From positions 4,187,001 through 4,251,000 of the forward strand of contig CP141149.1 in assembly GCA_035235625.1 (NCBI GenBank): a stretch of 64,000 nucleotides of DNA, in the 5' to 3' direction. The position numbers were made by a program, and so were the translations under genes. Below, piece after piece: positions 23,628 through 33,814 of this stretch. The notes under the pieces are model-generated. The model saw only the letters and a program-made list of their open reading frames with translations. It was not told where the DNA came from and did no database searches. Position 1 is the stretch's first letter; each line of letters opens with the position of its first letter. This stretch comes from Saururus chinensis (Eukaryota; Streptophyta; Magnoliopsida; Piperales; Saururaceae).

Positions 23628-25439
23628 CTAGTCAGGTCTTTCAAGCAAGGCTTGTACTTCTTCATTACTTTTCTGACTTTCAAGAATACGTTCAACTAGT
23701 ACCGATTTCACTTCTAGGTTGGCAATGAAGGATTTCATATTTCCAGATTGTACCTTGGGTTGGAAACTTATCGTTTTTTCCAACAATTTCCATTCCTTAA
23801 CAAGCATGAAGGCTAATTCCCCGGATTTGCGACTTAAGGCATCAGCTACTACGTTGGCTTTTCCAGGCTGATACTTAATAGAGAAGTCATAATCTTTAAG
23901 ATATTCAATCCATCGTCTTTGTCTCATGTTGAGGTCACTTTGGGAAAATATATACTTTAAACTTTGATGATCGGTAAAGACTTCAAACATTTCCCCATAT
24001 AAATAGTGCCTCCATATTTTTAATGCAAAAACTACTGCTGCCAATTCCAAATCATGAGTACGGTAGTTACCTTCATGTTTCTTTAGTTGTCGTGAAGTGT
24101 ATTCTATCACTTTTCCGTTTTGCATTAACACACATCCTAAGCCTATTTTAGAAGCATCACTGTATACAACAAATCCTCCACTGCCAGTTGGCAATGCCAA
24201 AACAGGAGCTGTCGTTAGTTTTTCCTTCAATTCTAGAAAACTCTTTTCGCAAGTCTCATCCCAAATAAATTTTACTCCTTTCCTTGTCAATTTTGTCAGA
24301 GGTAAGGCGATGCTTGAAAATCCAAGTATGAATCTTCGGTAATAACCAGTGAGGCCTAAGAAGCTTCAAATTTCTGTTACGGTCTTCGGTCTTTCCCATT
24401 TGATGACCGCTTCTATCTTAGTCGGGTCCACAGATACCCCATCCTTTGAAACGACATGTCCTAAGAAGACCACTTGTTTCATCCAAAATTCACACTTTCT
24501 AAACTTGGCGTATAGCTTATGATTTCTCAGCGTTTGTAGAACTACTTGCAGATGCACCCGATGTTCTTCTAGGTTGCTGGAGTAGATAAGAATATCATCA
24601 ACAAAGACGATCACAAACTTATCCAAGAAGGGCCGGAAAACTCTATTCATGAGATCCATGGAGGCAGTTGGCGCATTGGTTAAACCGAATGGCATCACTA
24701 AAAACTCATAGTGGCCATACTGGGTACGAAAAGCCGTTTTAGAGATATCCTCATTCCGAATCCTCAACTGATGGTAACCCGACCGCAGATCTATTTTGGA
24801 GAAAACTTTGGTCATCTGTAGTTGATCGAACAAGTAATCTATACAAGGCAAGGGATACTTGTTCTTTATAGTGATGGCTTTGAGGAGTCTGTAATCAATA
24901 CATAATCTCAACGACCTGTCCTTCTTTCTCACAAATAATACTGGCGCTCCCCAAGGAGAGACGCTGGGTCGGATAAATCCTTTCTCTAGTAATTCTTGTA
25001 ATTGACTTTTCAATTCCTTTAACTCTGCAGGAGCCATGCGGTACGATGCCTTAGAGATGGGGTTAGTTCCTGGCATCAATTCAATAAAAAAATCTATTTC
25101 TCTCACCAGTGGCAGTCCAGAGAGGTCTTCTGGAAAAACGTTGGCGAAGTCTTTTACTACTTCAATACTTTCCAGTTGAGTTGTTGTAGCTTCTTCAGTT
25201 TCCACGGTAGCAAGGTAAGCCTGACATCCTTTGGCCAAGAGCAGATGAGCCTTGACAGCCGAGATGATACAAGGTTTGGAAAAATCATGAAGCCCATGGA
25301 AAGTATAACTCTCTTCTCCTTGAGTAAAGGTCACTTTCTTCTCTTTACAATCTATTAACGCCCCATTAATGGCTAACCAATTCATACCTAATATGACGTC
25401 AAAGTCGGTCATATCTAGGAGGATGAGGTCGGCCTCCCA
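23628..25439 (-). pseudogene. E5 reverse transcriptase and RNase H
   Basis: One frame runs from 25439 to 23628, broken only by the upstream TAG (25440-25442) and a TGA (24366-24368) at EI*SFLG, where CGA is expected. Protease end: [10 protein letters not shown] motifs in order: [71 protein letters not shown], and the catalytic FVDDILIYS (near 24585-24611). Tether: [20 protein letters not shown]. RNase [47 protein letters not shown] and VADALSRK. The catalytic acids are intact, so this domain decayed very recently. Confidence 0.88.
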
Positions 25440-26743
25440 CTAACGTTTCTCTAAGGAGATGGGTATCCCTTGAAGAAATTCACGAGCTAAAAATATTTTT
25501 CCCATAGGGGTGGACACTTCTAAAACATATCCTAGATTTGAAATAGGATAGCCAAGGTTTAAAGCAAAATCGAACGATATGAAAGAATGTGTCGACCCTG
25601 GATCTATCAAGATTTTTGCTATTTTATTGAAGACTAGAAGGGTACCTTGAATGACTGTGGTCGACACTTGAGCTTCTTCAGCAGTAATTGCGAAGACCCG
25701 ACCTTGAGCTTTTGGTTTCTGTTCTGGTCTTGATTCTTCTTGGGTCTTTCTTTTTGGACAATCTCTAATCCGATGGCCACATTCACCACAAGAAAAACAC
25801 TTTCCTTCAGCAAGATAGCACGATCCAGATGGGTGGATTTTCTTACATTGAGAGCATTTCTCTAACTTCCTCTCTCCCCTTATCTGAGATGGTGATTCTG
25901 ATGGCTTTTGAAGCTTACGATTATTTTGATTGTTAAATGTAAACTTCCTCTTCTTCTCATCAGGTCGGAAACCGCTGTTTTGTCCTCGATCCTTGCGTCC
26001 AACCACAAACTCTTGGTAGTCCTGCTCTAGGATAGAGGCCAGTTCTACCGCCTTGGCAAAAGTCGTAGGTTGGTGGCCAATGACTCTTCCTCGTAGTCCA
26101 TTATTTAGGCCCCTCACAAATTTCCGTGCTTTCTTTAATTCGGTCGTGCAAAAATCTGGGGCAAAATGCTGCAACTGTACAAACTTATTCTCATACTGGG
26201 CTACTATTAAAGTCCTTGTTGCAGATCTAGAAATTCTTTTTCCTTTCTTTCTTGGACGTGAGGAGGAAAATACTTGTCATATAATACTTCTTTAAACTCC
26301 TCCCACTTGATATGATCACTGTTTGAAAAGAAATTCCTTTATGCAGTAGGCCACCAAAATGCAGCTTTGCCCGTCATTGAGAAAGTGGCAAGTGGTACCT
26401 TACGATCATTGGGGATCTTCATTGCTTTAAAAATTCTCTCGACCTCAAAGGTCCATTTTTTAGCGGCCTCAGGGCCGTCCTCTCCTATAAACGCCGGTGC
26501 AAGTTTCTTAAAACGCTCCAATAGATTATTCTTTTCATCGTGGTTATTTTCTCATGAACTGGTTGAGTGATTAGAATGATTCGACTGGAATCCTTCGGCT
26601 TGAAGTTGTCGAGTCATTCTTTGCATTAGTAAATCCAAGAAGTGTGTCATAGGGTTTCCTGTTGCCAAAGTGACCGGCGCATTACCTTCCGGTGGAGTCG
26701 AACTACTTGCCGGTTGGGCATCGCTACCATTAATTTGCGTCAT
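25440..26743 (-). pseudogene. E5 gag and protease
   Basis: Starts MTQINGSDAQPASS at 26743. A TGA near 26550 and a frameshift between about 26339 and 26174 interrupt it. The capsid part has FIGEDGPEAAKKWTFEVERI and, after the break, QYENKFVQLQHFAPDF. The nucleocapsid has a Cys-rich CSQCKKIHPSGSCY and a full CCHC knuckle CFSCGECGHRIRDC (near 25800). The protease active site reads ILIDPGSTHSFIS (near 25600): the usual Asp-Ser/Thr-Gly triad is Asp-Pro-Gly. A TAG at 25440-25442 separates it from RT in the same frame. Confidence 0.85.
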
Positions 26744-26906
26744 CTAAACATGGATTAATACCATCAAGATTTAATAACAACCTTGTAGATATTTACATTA
26801 CCCAAAAGCTAATTACAAAACAAAACAACTCATATCAAACTATTATACACATCAAAACTATTTACTCGAGATTTTTACAACCCTTTTTCTCTAAGTAACT
26901 AAGACA

Positions 26907-27380
26907 TTAGAGAGGAAAGGTCTCCACTTCAGGACACTCAAAGAAAAAGTGGGTCATAAGTCCACAAAAGATGCACTGCTCGGGCATTCCATGCCTTCCA
27001 GTCTCCTTCTCTTTGAGGCGACACTGGATGTCTTGCTCCTCTACCCATTCGATTTCGGGTGGGGGCAGTTCATTCAGGTCAAAATCCCTTTTAAGGTCAG
27101 CATTTTCACCTTCTTCCTCTTCCATGGTGGGGTCTTCTTCAGACTCTTCTCCTAGAGTAGGCGAGTTCGGGATAACTATAATTTCGTCCATGTCACTATT
27201 TGCAGGTGAACCAGGGACATAGGAGACTTCAGAATCTTCTGAGTCCGATATTTCAATGAGTGTTTTACCTTTATAGCACTTACACTTGCTACAACTTCCT
27301 TCCAATGGAAGCGGCAGTTTATGAGTAGTAGAATGATCTAAATTATTTAACAAAGATGTCTTGTGCTTGAGCAGCGACAT
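26907..27380 (-). CDS. E5 extra ORF before gag, acidic with CCHC knuckle
   Basis: An uninterrupted 157-codon frame from ATG (27380) to TAA (26907), between the leader and gag on the same strand. The N-terminal quarter is basic (MSLLKHK, CSKCKCYKGK). The middle is strongly acidic (ISDSEDSEVS, EESEEDPTMEEEEGENADLK). The C-terminus ends with CIFCGLMTHFFFEC, which exactly fits CX2CX4HX4C, the retroviral zinc knuckle. I do not recognise the protein. A separate open frame upstream of gag is not standard in Del-like elements. The function is unknown; RNA binding is an inference from the knuckle. A truncated start copy lies at 20545. Confidence 0.7.
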   Translation of the reverse strand: MSLLKHKTSLLNNLDHSTTHKLPLPLEGSCSKCKCYKGKTLIEISDSEDSEVSYVPGSPANSDMDEIIVIPNSPTLGEESEEDPTMEEEEGENADLKRDFDLNELPPPEIEWVEEQDIQCRLKEKETGRHGMPEQCIFCGLMTHFFFECPEVETFPL

Positions 27381-27531
27381 CTATTTAAACTTTAAATAAA
27401 AAAATAATTAATTTAAGTCATATTAAATAAGAAAACATATGGTAGTAATATTAAAATAGGAAAAATATACGCTAAAATAATAATAATTGTATTGACTGAC
27501 TTAATTACTTTTTGGTAGACAATAGAACCTT

Positions 27532-27544
27532 GGCTCCGATACCA
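27532..27544 (-). other. E5 primer-binding site
   Basis: Minus-strand TGGTATCGGAGCC, two bases from the 5' LTR, complementary to tRNA-iMet apart from one base. The identical site at 20713-20725 belongs to the duplicated leader. Confidence 0.8.
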
Positions 27545-27546
27545 AC

Positions 27547-29160
27547 TGTAATACTCCTCATATTCATCATGATTTTTAAAAAACATAACGAATATTAAAT
27601 ACAATTGCCAAGGATCACCGTGTACCAAAAGAGTAATTACACATACTTTGTATTATACAAAGATTTCCAAAATTTGGCATAACATGCCTTTATACATCAG
27701 TCAGTACAAAGTTTACAAAAAAAAAATACATGAAAAGTACAAAAATTGTAATTTTACAAAGAAAAGCTCTTCGTCAACTTTGTCGTATTCAAATCACACA
27801 CCTGCAGAATCTGAGGGTGGGTGAGTAAATTTATACTCAGTAGGCTGAGTTAAGTTCTAAAAATATACACGTAGAAATATTGTGCCATCTTTCTCTTTCA
27901 AAAATCTGAAAACATCGATCGTCACAGAATGTCGCGATACCAGATGACTTACACCCGCGCTCATGGGGCAACGGGAGACGGAAGGAAAGGGAATTCCCCA
28001 TGATATCCCAGTCCCGTGTGCACGGGAAGCCAAATTTGGCGGTATCCAGAATCATAATAACCCTTAGTTTCGAGAAACCAAGGACTATCCAGAGGGTACG
28101 ATTACCCAAAACTTTGAGAATTTTTCGAAAAGAGGAGAGGCTTTTAAAGACATAATTTTTTTTTAGAAATATCTTTAGCAAAGCTTTGGTGAGTCAAAAT
28201 CTCAGCATACAATTTAGAAATTAAAGCCGCCTACCTATAACGCGCGCGAAGTATAAGAGAACTCCCTTGTAGAAGATCCTTCCTTCGAGTAGAAATTTTG
28301 GCAGAATAATGGTCCCAACGCATAGAGCACCCTCAATTTAGTGGGGTACGGCTTTTGAACGGGCTGAAACGGGTGTAAAATGGTCCAGAAACAGTAAAAG
28401 AAGTGAAAGGGAAAGATTAGAGAAGGGGCACATTTTTTGAGGTCTTAGAGGGGTCACCTTGAGAAAATAACACTTCCGGTGCATAGAGCACCCTTGATTT
28501 GGTAGGAAACGGGTCTTGGATCACGTAATTCGGGTTTAAAATGGGTCGGGAATGAAGAAAACAGTCAAAGGGTGAAAAATCAGATGTGAGAAATGAAATT
28601 GGCCGGAATGGCCTTAAATAGAGGTGGAGGGCGGTGATTTTTCCAGCGGGCGCCCGCCGGTGCCGCTGCGAAAATGGGTGGCACCCGCTGGAGCCGCCGT
28701 TTGTGGTGGGCGCGCGTGACGAACGCGCGTTCGTCATGCACGCACTAACAAACGCGCGTTCGTCATGACAAATGCGTGCCCATCATAATGTGCGCGCCGC
28801 ATGGCTTATCCTGCGCGCCGCGCCGCGTCTAGCCGAGCCAATCTGATTTTATTATTATTATTATTATTATTTTAATTCCTAAAAATTTCAAAAAATCGTA
28901 ACTTCCTATCCTCAACTCTGTTTTGTGCGTTCTTGGTACCGTTGGGCTCGTATTCACAAGCACTACAAAACTAGACCATTTATGGACTAGTTTACCCCTA
29001 CATACAAAGTGGGTCCTGCTGGTTTTAGAGCACGTTTCCCAAGGCTGTAACTTTTGTTCCCGATCTCAATTTTTTGTATTTTTGCTTGTCTTAACGAATT
29101 ATAATTAGACTTAAGCAAATAATAAAGTTTATAAAATATGAGAAAATTAGGGTTATTACA
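27547..29160 (-). repeat. E5 5' LTR
   Basis: 1,614 bp, ends TGTAATAACC...GTATTACA on the minus strand. It has an extra CG-rich block near 28710-28790 made of repeated ACGCGCGTTCGTCATG-like units, absent from the partner. It directly abuts E4 RT at 29161. Confidence 0.9.
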
Positions 29161-30189
29161 ACCGCTGGATAAACTGACGATAATAACCTGTGAGGCCAAG
29201 AAAACCTCTGAGTGCCTGGACACATGATGGCGTCGGCCAAGAGAGCATAGCAGCCACTTTGGCCGGATCAATAGCAACAACATTCTAGGAAATAATGTGA
29301 CCCAAGTACTCAACCTGTGGGCTGCCAAAGGAACACTTCGAATGCTTCAGAAATAAGGATTTAGCATTTAAAATAGAAAAGACCAACCTGAGATGCATCA
29401 AGTGTTCTGCCCACGATCAACTGTATACCAATATGTCATCAAAGAAGACCAATATATAACGATGAAGAAAGGGCCAAAAAATATCATTCATGAGAGACTG
29501 AAACGTGGAGGGATCGTTGGTCTATCCAAAAGGCATTACCAAAAACTCAAAATGGCCATCGTGAGTCCGGAATGCTGTCTTGTGTACATCATGAGGCTGC
29601 AAACGAATCTGGTGAAACCCAGAACGAAGATCGAGCTTACTAAAGACGCTAGCACCTGTCAATTCATCCAGTAGCTCTTCAATCACAGGGATGGGATACT
29701 TATCTTTGACGGTGATAGTGCTCAAAGCATGGTAGTCAACACAAAACCGCCACGAGCCATCTTTCTTGCGAACCAACAACACAAGAGACGAATAAGAGCT
29801 CATACTAGGACGAATGATGCCGGACTGTAGCATGTCCGCCACCAGCCGTTCTATCTCAGATTTTTGGATGTGAGGGTAACGGTATGGGCGGACATTGGCT
29901 GGTGCCACCCCTGAAATAATGGAAATCCGATGGTCATGAGGCCGGACGGGAGGAAGCCCATGCGGCTCTGCAAACAAATCCTCATGTTCTGTCAGCAGCA
30001 CCTGCAAATCAGATGGTATCCGATCCTGTGTGATGCCCATAATAGCCCGTTGCTGCAAAAGAAGTCCTTGAGGAGCGAACCAGAAGAAGGAGCTCATATC
30101 CTGGCCGAAAGAAGAGTGCCAGGCCGTGACCCTTCCAACCAAACCTGCTGTCCATGAAGCTCGAATTCCATCACCATATCCCAAAAGTT
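29161..30189 (-). pseudogene. E4 reverse transcriptase, truncated
   Basis: Read right to left: a protease-RT linker, the ANVRPYRYPHIQKSEIERL entry, [51 protein letters not shown], then decayed sequence through the fingers-palm region to [15 protein letters not shown] at 29161, where E5 begins. The interval holding the catalytic DD (about 29440-29470) is readable only in another frame. RNase H does not follow. Confidence 0.8.
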
Positions 30190-30720
30190 CTACACCACAT
30201 CACCGAAGTCCTGCAGCCACTGTACCCCCAAGATGACATTCGCCCCTTTTGTGGGTAACAAGAAAAGGTCAATGACAAATGTGTTACCCTGAATTGAAAG
30301 GGTAATCTGAGCGCACACACCGGCACTCCGAAGATGCTTACCATCGCCAATCAACACATCAAATGGTTTTGAGTCCGACACCAAACACCCGAGGCGATGA
30401 GCTACCTTATCATTAATGAAATTATGAGTGGAACCACTGTTGATCAAGATAGCTACCCGTTCCCGCTTTAGGAATCTCTGTACCCGCATAGTGCGTGGAG
30501 TGAAGGCGCCCAAAAATGCATGAACTGAAATTTCAGGCAGCACGTCCTCTGATATCAAGGGTTCAGCGCCGACCTTACTGTCCAAGTCGTTGTCTAGCTC
30601 CTCCACGAGCAAGCTGCCTTTAACAGCACAGCCCCTTGGCCCGGCATTCGTCCATCTGGGCGGGTGTGAGACGGTGAACAATCTGAGTGGGAGCTGCAAC
30701 CTGTTGGCCAGGGTGGCCAT
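30190..30720 (-). pseudogene. E4 aspartic protease, active-site Asp lost
   Basis: Linker (KGSLLVEELDNDLDS), then the retropepsin block VAILINSGSTHNFINDK, where the catalytic Asp of E2 (ILIDSGSTHNF) is Asn: AAC for GAC, a C-to-T change on the plus strand. The rest (DVLIGDGKHLRSAGVC, VILGVQWLQDF) matches E2 well. Such a protease could not cleave. Confidence 0.8.
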
Positions 30721-31791
30721 TGGCCGGACTGCTGGAAGAAGCTGCCATAGGATTAGAGCTCAGTACAGACTGGGGTGGAGGTCCCAGGCGTCCACCCTTG
30801 CGCCTCAGGTTCAACTTTTCCTCCTCAATGAGGGCATGACGCACCACGTCCCACATACTTGTGCAAGGGAAGTGGCGCATCTCTTCTGAGATTTCTGGTT
30901 TTAACCCCCGTTTGAATGTGCCCACCAGGGCGGCCATCGGCCATTCAGGGAGTCTGTTGGCGATCTTCATGAATTCTGTATAGTAGGCACAAACAGTGGT
31001 AGTTTGGCGCGGGGCGGACAACATCTCATTGAAGTCCTAAAATTCATTCGGGCCGAATTGGATGCAGAGCTCGTCGGAGAACGCTGCCCAGATAGGATAG
31101 CGCACTTCTTTCTCAAAGTTTTGGAACCAAACTGATGCATTGCCATCCAAGTGAAAGGCCGCGATGCGCAGACGCTCTGTCTCATAGTGTGTTCCCTGGT
31201 AGGAGAATAACTTCTCCACTTTGTACAGCCATTCCACCGGGTCATCATCACCATTATAGCGGGGAAACTGTAAACAAGCAAGGCGAGGTTCAGCCCCCCC
31301 TCGGGCCCTACCGGATGCTCTGGATACTCGTCCCACTCATCCTCTGCGTCCAGGAACTGATTGTGGGGGGGGGGGGGGCAGCATCATAGGGGCATTCTCT
31401 CGAACACCTGGTGTGCCTCACATGTCCTAGGACTGGCATTGCCCCTCTGGCGCTGGAATGCCAGGGATGAATTGTGCTGGGCCAGGAAAGACTCGCGGGT
31501 CGACGTCCATGGGCACTGGAGGACAAGGAAAGACCGGCTCAGGAGCCCGGGATGAGCCGCCCTTCTCCAAGACAACAGGAGGCGGCCCTAGCAGGATGGG
31601 TGTTGTGCGCCCCAAAGCTTCGCCCTTGACCGTGCTCGCCATATATGATATCAGAACCTCCAGCACTGCCATGATTTTGTCGAGTTTAATGTCCTGGCTG
31701 TTGCAGGAGGATCGGCCTTCGGGCTGTCCAAAGAAGCAGGCGCTGATGCTGGAACCTCGGGAACAGCAGCAGATTGCTTACCTCGAGCCAT
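30620..31791 (-). pseudogene. E4 gag, broken, zinc knuckle deleted
   Basis: The start ATG is at 31791 (MARGKQ, matching MPRGKQ of E2). A G run of about 14 bases at 31365-31378 and other shifts break the N-terminal half. The capsid block is YNGDDDPVEWLYKVEKLFSY and FHLDGNASVWFQNFEKEV (31336-31037), then a stop, then AYYTEFMKIANRLPEWP and HALIEEEKLNLRRKGGRLG. The frame ends at RAKGLCC, just where the zinc knuckle should follow. The next readable sequence is already the protease linker, so the knuckle was lost in a small deletion. Confidence 0.75.
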
Positions 31792-31809
31792 GTCCAGGAA
31801 TCATAAGCA

Positions 31810-31821
31810 GCTCCGATACCA
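31810..31821 (-). other. E4 primer-binding site
   Basis: Minus-strand TGGTATCGGAGC next to the 5' LTR (one base apart), the same iMet-type site as in E2 and E5. Confidence 0.75.
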
Positions 31822-31822
31822 A

Positions 31823-32203
31823 TGATGTGCCCGATGCATGCATGATCGATATCAAGGAGGATTACGCAGTGAAAGGGGAGAAGTAATGAAGAAAGGGGAG
31901 ACACTGGAATTTAATACTTGCATAACTCTGAAAAGAAAAGAGATCGCCCCATATAGGGGATGACCAGTTCCCTAGGGAGTCGCACCAACCCAACCCAGGG
32001 TTGGCCCAATTCCCTAGGAACGCATGCCAGTTAGTGGTTCAGCTAACCCAGGCTACTGACTAAACCAACCCAAATTACATCTAAATATCCATAATACTAA
32101 CTATTACAATAGCAAATCGTCCAAAACAACTATAGAAATAATAAAGTAAAGGCTAAGCACTAATCCTTTGCTAACTGGTTGAGTCTGGTCATCGTGCACA
32201 ACA
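31823..32203 (-). repeat. E4 5' LTR
   Basis: 381 bp, followed outward by CTTCA (32204-32208). It carries a short local duplication of GAAAGGGGAGA near 31870-31905 not present in the 3' LTR. Confidence 0.88.
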
Positions 32204-32361
32204 CTTCAGCCATCTGCCTTGCTGAACCTGCCAGCAAGAAGCCAACACTTTGCATCACACCATGGCCAAGTCAAGTTCCACCTAGCCTAAGTCATCCTTC
32301 AGCCAGGTTTGAGCAACACCCACTGCCCACCATCCTGCGAACCTCTGCATCACTCCGCCCC

Positions 32362-33672
32362 TTAGCTGCTTCGATCAGCCAAGGCATGGGGAGTCCGCTC
32401 CCCTCCTTCCTTCAAATCCTCAATGACCCAAAGCTGCCCCTCAACCGGGAACTCCATCAACCGAACACATCCAATTCGCTGCAAGGGACTCATCCGGTCT
32501 ACCTCCTCATGCTCAGATTCCTCCTTCTCCTCTTCAGTGACAAGTGCATTCAGCCTTTCCCGTTTCGGACACGCCTTAGCACGGTGCAGCCCATCGCATA
32601 TGAAGTAGCCACTACTTCTGTTAGGCCGGACAGTCTGCTCGCTGCCCTTCGCTTTGTCACCGTTACCACCCTTAGTGTTCTCCTTATTGGATGCCTTCGC
32701 TTCCCCATTCTTCTTTGCTAGCTCAGCGGGAGTTTGCTTGAAATCCGCTGCAATCGCTGCGGGATGGTCCTCCACTTCCCTCCGTCACAGCTCATTCTGA
32801 GCCCAAGTCTGCAAACCTGCCACGAAGTAGAATAGCTTGTCATCCTCCGTCATGTTTGTCATGCCCAAAATTAGTGATTGGAACTCCTTTACGTAGTCTC
32901 GGACTGCCCCCGTATGCATGAGGTTCCTCAATGCCTCTCGAGCCATCCAAGACACGTTTTTGGGAAGGAATTGTGCCTGCAACTCCCTCTTGAATGTATC
33001 CCACGTCCCTATCTTTGGCTGACCAGCAGCTGCATCATCCTCCAACCGCGTCCGCCACCACAGCTTTGCATCCCCCTCTAGGTACATCACTGCCACGGTA
33101 ACCTTCTCCTCCCCTTGAGTATGGACCAGCGTGAAGTAGCTTTCCATATCCCAAAGGAAGCTCCCTATCTCCTTGGCGCCTCGCGTCCCAGCATACGCCT
33201 TCGGTTCAGGGACCTTAGTCTTCTTCGCAACCTGCTGAGATGTGGACTCACCCCCATCTCTTGATGAAGTATTGAGGACTGCCTGTTTCAGCAACAACAC
33301 TTCGTCCACCAACTCGCCCATCTTTGCTGCCGCTGTCTCCTCAACTTGTTGCACTCGCTGCCTAAGGTAGTCCGTCGTCGCAGCCACATCAGCTACTAAT
33401 GTGGTGAGACGTGCTGCCCCTTCGGCCGGACTGCCTTCTTCCTAAGACTCGTCAAGGTGTGGTGCAACTTCCAGTAGGGACATTCGCTGGTCGAAGAGGG
33501 CCAAACGCTCGTTGATGTTGTGCAACGAGTTCTGGACTTCATCCAACGCCCCATTCCCTGTGGTCATCGCATCAACCTTCACCTCGAGCTCAGCCATGCG
33601 AGTCAGCATCGAACCTACCATCAGTTCCCTGTGTTTCCAGCAACTCGTCAAGGAAGGGTTTGCACGCAGCAA
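32362..33672 (-). pseudogene. E3 gag
   Basis: One reading frame from 33672 to 32362, broken by a TAG after EVAPHLDES and a TGA after WAQNEL (sense codons likely before decay). An N-terminal coiled-coil-like part (MAELEVKVDAM, NERLALFDQRMSLLE) leads to the Retrotrans_gag-type capsid domain: ESYFTLVHTQGEEKVTVAVM, DAKLWWRTRLEDD, WDTFKRELQAQFLP, REALRNLMHTGAVRDYVKEF. Then comes a knuckle-like YFICDGLHRAKACPKRE, in which the first Cys of CX2C is Tyr. No protease or RT follows. The family is a gypsy gag; the lineage is not assigned. Confidence 0.8.
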
Positions 33673-33796
33673 GGTATTCTGATCCGTCCAGCAACAACCC
33701 GCAAGGAATCCGCCTCTCCCGGGTATCCCAGCGACTCAGCAACCTTCAGCCAACTCCTTCTCAGAGACCGTACAGAGCTTTCACCTCCTTCAGTAT

Positions 33797-33812
33797 CCCG
33801 GCAATGGAACCA
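33797..33812 (-). other. E3 primer-binding site, not iMet
   Basis: Minus-strand TGGTTCCATTGCCGGG lies two bases from the 5' LTR. It would pair with a tRNA ending CCCGGCAATGGAACCA. From memory this differs by one base from plant tRNA-Glu (CCCGGCAACGGAACCA). The difference is a C-to-T type change. Confidence 0.6.
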
Positions 33813-33814
33813 AC

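Larger units (their letters stand above)
20545..29160 (-). mobile_element. E5: Del/Tekay-like chromovirus nested in E4
   Basis: LTRs at 27547-29160 (5') and 20728-22286 (3') are almost identical over their AT-rich halves, so this is the youngest large insertion. Minus-strand order: primer site, extra ORF, gag with two zinc knuckles, protease, RT, RNase H, integrase, chromodomain, purine tract. Pol has only a few stops and frameshifts. Beyond the 3' LTR there is a second copy of the primer site and leader (20545-20727) up to the first codons of the extra ORF, joined to E4 integrase. No target duplication is visible, consistent with a deletion that removed one end. Confidence 0.85.
19792..32203 (-). 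mobile_element. E4: short-LTR chromovirus nested in E3
   Basis: LTRs at 19792-20152 (361 bp) and 31823-32203 (381 bp), with a perfect CTTCA duplication at 19787-19791 and 32204-32208. The minus-strand order is primer site, gag, protease, RT up to GYYRQFIQR, then E5, then the integrase C-terminal block and chromodomain. RNase H and most of integrase are missing exactly where E5 sits. It is closely related in layout and sequence to E2, including an identical AGCATGGTGGAG before the 3' LTR. Confidence 0.88.

Noticed and set aside
32179..32721. 180-codon plus-strand frame
   Set aside because: It is the antisense of the E3 gag zinc-knuckle region, which is recognisable on the minus strand.
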